A DNA stretch of 6,860 nt, taken from the NCBI GenBank assembly GCA_001604435.1, contig LVBO01000005.1:1-6860 (forward strand), given 5' to 3'. The translations under genes were made by a program, and so were the position numbers. The stretch comes from Synergistales bacterium Syner_01 (GTDB lineage Bacteria; Synergistota; Synergistia; Synergistales; Aminobacteriaceae). Each line of letters begins with the position of its first letter. Positions within the stretch are counted from its first letter, which is position 1. The notes beneath the pieces were generated by a model that saw only the letters and a program-made list of their open reading frames with translations, did not search any database and was not told the origin of the DNA. Below, in pieces: positions 5,477-6,860 of the stretch.

Positions 5477-6244
5477 CTATTTGCTCTCCCTGACCTCTTC
5501 GTTCCGCCTGTGCAGCGTGTTGAACGCCTTCTCCACCAGGGGCGAGGCCTCATTAAGGAAGGCGCGACGCTCCTGGTCGGAACCCGCGGACATGAATCGG
5601 CGGGATCTATCTTCCACGGCGCTCACCGCGATGACGACGAGCTCTTCGGCTTCCAACCCATCCGGAGCCATCGGATCGCTGTATTGGATCGCCTCCTTGA
5701 GCTTCCGCAAGCGGGCGATCAAGTCGGCGGCCTGTCCTGCGAACGGAGAGAGGCTGAGCTCGTCGACAAGGGAGGCGACTCGCGTCGTCTGCACGAAAAG
5801 ACGGCTCCGCTTGAGCGACGCGCTCACGTCGGTCTCCTTCGCCGTCAGCGAGAGCAGCGTGATCGCTCCGCCGCCTCCCACCAGGAGCATGAAACCGACG
5901 ATATGCGTGGCAAGATAGGCGTTCCGGGGCAGGCGAAGCCAGAAGTGCGAAACAAGCACGTTGCCCAGGACGAAAATACAGTAGCAGGCAATGGTCGTGG
6001 AAAGCCCCAGCAGCAGCGGAACCGGCGCAAAGTCGTCTTTCCCCGCGACGACGTGGAAGATCATGTAGGAGAACGAGAGGACAACCGAAAAGAGGATCGC
6101 CCAGAAGGAAATCCAAAAACCTTCCGTTCGCGCTCCGTGAGGCACAAGCAGAAAAATGACCGCCGAGAGCCCCGCGAGGACCACCGACATTATGACAAGC
6201 AGAATAAAACTTTTACTGAACGTCCTCTCTGGTGTAATGAACAT
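5477..6244 (-). CDS. Four-helix membrane protein of unknown function with cytoplasmic tail
   Basis: I do not recognise this 255-aa protein. The N-terminal half contains four probable transmembrane helices at about residues 13-34, 42-66, 72-97 and 110-134. The loop between helices 2 and 3 is short and acidic (GKDD, 68-71), and a glycine run (GGGG, 123-126) lies in helix 4. The C-terminal half (about 135-255) is charged and predicted helical, rich in Arg, Glu and Leu, with possible coiled-coil stretches near 173-187 and 223-252; it is probably cytoplasmic. No enzyme motif or metal-binding cluster is seen. It follows the SPFH/zinc-ribbon gene by 39 bp with no terminator between, so the two are probably co-transcribed and may work together at the membrane. 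ATG at 6244 is the chosen start; its GGGAG Shine-Dalgarno is unusually far away (12 nt). Confidence 0.8.
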   Translation of the reverse strand: MFITPERTFSKSFILLVIMSVVLAGLSAVIFLLVPHGARTEGFWISFWAILFSVVLSFSYMIFHVVAGKDDFAPVPLLLGLSTTIACYCIFVLGNVLVSHFWLRLPRNAYLATHIVGFMLLVGGGGAITLLSLTAKETDVSASLKRSRLFVQTTRVASLVDELSLSPFAGQAADLIARLRKLKEAIQYSDPMAPDGLEAEELVVIAVSAVEDRSRRFMSAGSDQERRAFLNEASPLVEKAFNTLHRRNEEVRESK

Positions 6245-6261
6245 AGTAGCTAACTACTCCC
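6245..6261 (-). promoter_or_regulatory. Distant ribosome binding site with a small hairpin before the start codon
   Basis: The minus strand reads GGGAG TAGTTAGCTACT ATG. The segment AGTAG-TTAG-CTACT can fold into a 5-bp hairpin that uses the last bases of the Shine-Dalgarno and ends exactly at the ATG. It could hinder initiation. The sequence is clear; the effect is inferred. Confidence 0.4.
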
Positions 6262-6283
6262 TTCTTGAAATGCCGAATACCAG

Positions 6284-6860
6284 TTACTCTTGCTTCCGGC
6301 CGATGGCGGTACCGCACTCGGCGCAGAACCCGGCGCCGGGAGACGCCTCCTTCCCGCAGGAAGGACACCTCGGAGTCAGTGAAACGCCGCATTCCGCGCA
6401 GAACTTCGCCCCCTCCGGCAGCGGTTTGCCGCATGACGGACAGACTCTTCCGGGAAGAGGAGCGCCGCACTCCGAGCAGAATCTCGCACCCCGGCCCGCG
6501 GGAGCGCCGCACTTTTCGCATCGGGGCGAAGAGAACGGCTCCCCTCCCGCGGTGGTCAGATTGCTCCCCATTTCGCCGGCGATTTTGCCGAACGCGCCGC
6601 CGACACCCATCCCCACTCCGAGTCCTAAACCGGCGTTCATCAGATTGCCGCCCCCCTCGTTCGACGCGGCTTTTTCAAGGGTATCGAACGAGCGCATCTG
6701 CTGGTAATTGTACCCCAGAACCTCCATTTTCGCCCGTTCGGAGAGCGTTTTTTTCAGCTCCGCCACCGCAGGATCGTCCTCGGGAACATTGATCGAGTTC
6801 ACGAAGAAGTTAAGTACTTCGATACCGTAGTCGCCGAACATCCCCGCGACCTTTCCGCGC
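6284..6860 (-). CDS. SPFH/Band-7 family protein with three C-terminal zinc ribbons, N-terminus outside window
   Basis: This is the last 191 residues of a protein that continues beyond the right edge; an internal ATG at 6841 is not the real start. Residues below are counted from that Met. The segment GIEVLNFFVNSINVPEDDP (6-24), then LGYNYQQMRSFDTLEKAASNEG (42-63), is typical of the end of the bacterial SPFH domain in the YdjL/'virion core protein-like' (Band_7_1) group. A glycine-rich linker (about 63-100) follows. Then come three zinc ribbons, each Cys-x2-Cys-x10-Cys-x2-Cys: Cys108/111/122/125, Cys134/137/148/151 and Cys159/162/173/176. SPFH proteins assemble on membranes as scaffolds, and the ribbons probably bind structural zinc and partners. 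Relatives often have one or two ribbons. The four-helix membrane protein gene follows in the same operon. The molecular role is unknown. Confidence 0.88.
   Translation of the reverse strand, partial: RGKVAGMFGDYGIEVLNFFVNSINVPEDDPAVAELKKTLSERAKMEVLGYNYQQMRSFDTLEKAASNEGGGNLMNAGLGLGVGMGVGGAFGKIAGEMGSNLTTAGGEPFSSPRCEKCGAPAGRGARFCSECGAPLPGRVCPSCGKPLPEGAKFCAECGVSLTPRCPSCGKEASPGAGFCAECGTAIGRKQE

Noticed and set aside
5444..6253. Plus-strand 269-aa frame opposite the four-helix membrane protein
   Set aside because: Highly charged antisense shadow. The minus strand shows clear hydrophobic helices, a stop and a terminator.
6265..6792. Plus-strand frames of 175 and 183 aa (6156-6707) opposite the zinc-ribbon gene
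   Set aside because: Their repeated patterns (such as recurring PHSAQN-like segments) are simply the antisense of the three Cys4 ribbons encoded on the minus strand.

Overview
This window of about 60% G+C looks like chromosome from a diderm, probably strictly anaerobic bacterium. The evidence is a cleavable Sec signal peptide on an otherwise cytoplasmic-type cobalt chelatase, a stand-alone rubrerythrin-like diiron protein, and strong sigma70-type promoters. Synergistota (Pyramidobacter- or Cloacibacillus-like) or Desulfovibrionaceae would fit. That placement is inference from gene content and was not tested by any search.

Positions 1-3172, minus strand, hold one vitamin B12-controlled operon. 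A consensus promoter (TTGACA, 17 bp, TACTAT) drives a long leader with a textbook cobalamin riboswitch (about 2952-3120) and a downstream intrinsic terminator (2816-2850). Next come a secreted CbiK-type sirohydrochlorin cobaltochelatase (1823-2716), a FecCD/BtuC-type permease (761-1753 or to 1792) and, overlapping it by ATGA, a FecE/BtuD-type ABC ATPase that runs off the left edge. The simplest reading is a corrinoid or metallo-tetrapyrrole uptake module, with the chelatase acting in the periplasm and the ABC importer moving a product or related tetrapyrrole inward. The operon is switched off when cobalamin is plentiful. No binding protein or outer-membrane receptor lies inside the window.

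Positions 3195-3784, plus strand, carry a divergently transcribed single gene for a ferritin-like/rubrerythrin diiron protein (3262-3735). It has its own promoter, a near-ideal Shine-Dalgarno and a hairpin shared with the convergent gene. Positions 3791-5266, minus strand, encode an ANL-superfamily fatty acyl-CoA or acyl-ACP synthetase.

Positions 5362-6860, minus strand, hold the end of another operon. It contains the C-terminal part of an SPFH/Band-7 protein ending in three tandem zinc ribbons, then a four-helix membrane protein of unknown function with a charged cytoplasmic tail, then a strong intrinsic terminator. No RNA genes other than the riboswitch leader, no mobile elements, no CRISPR and no long repeats were seen.
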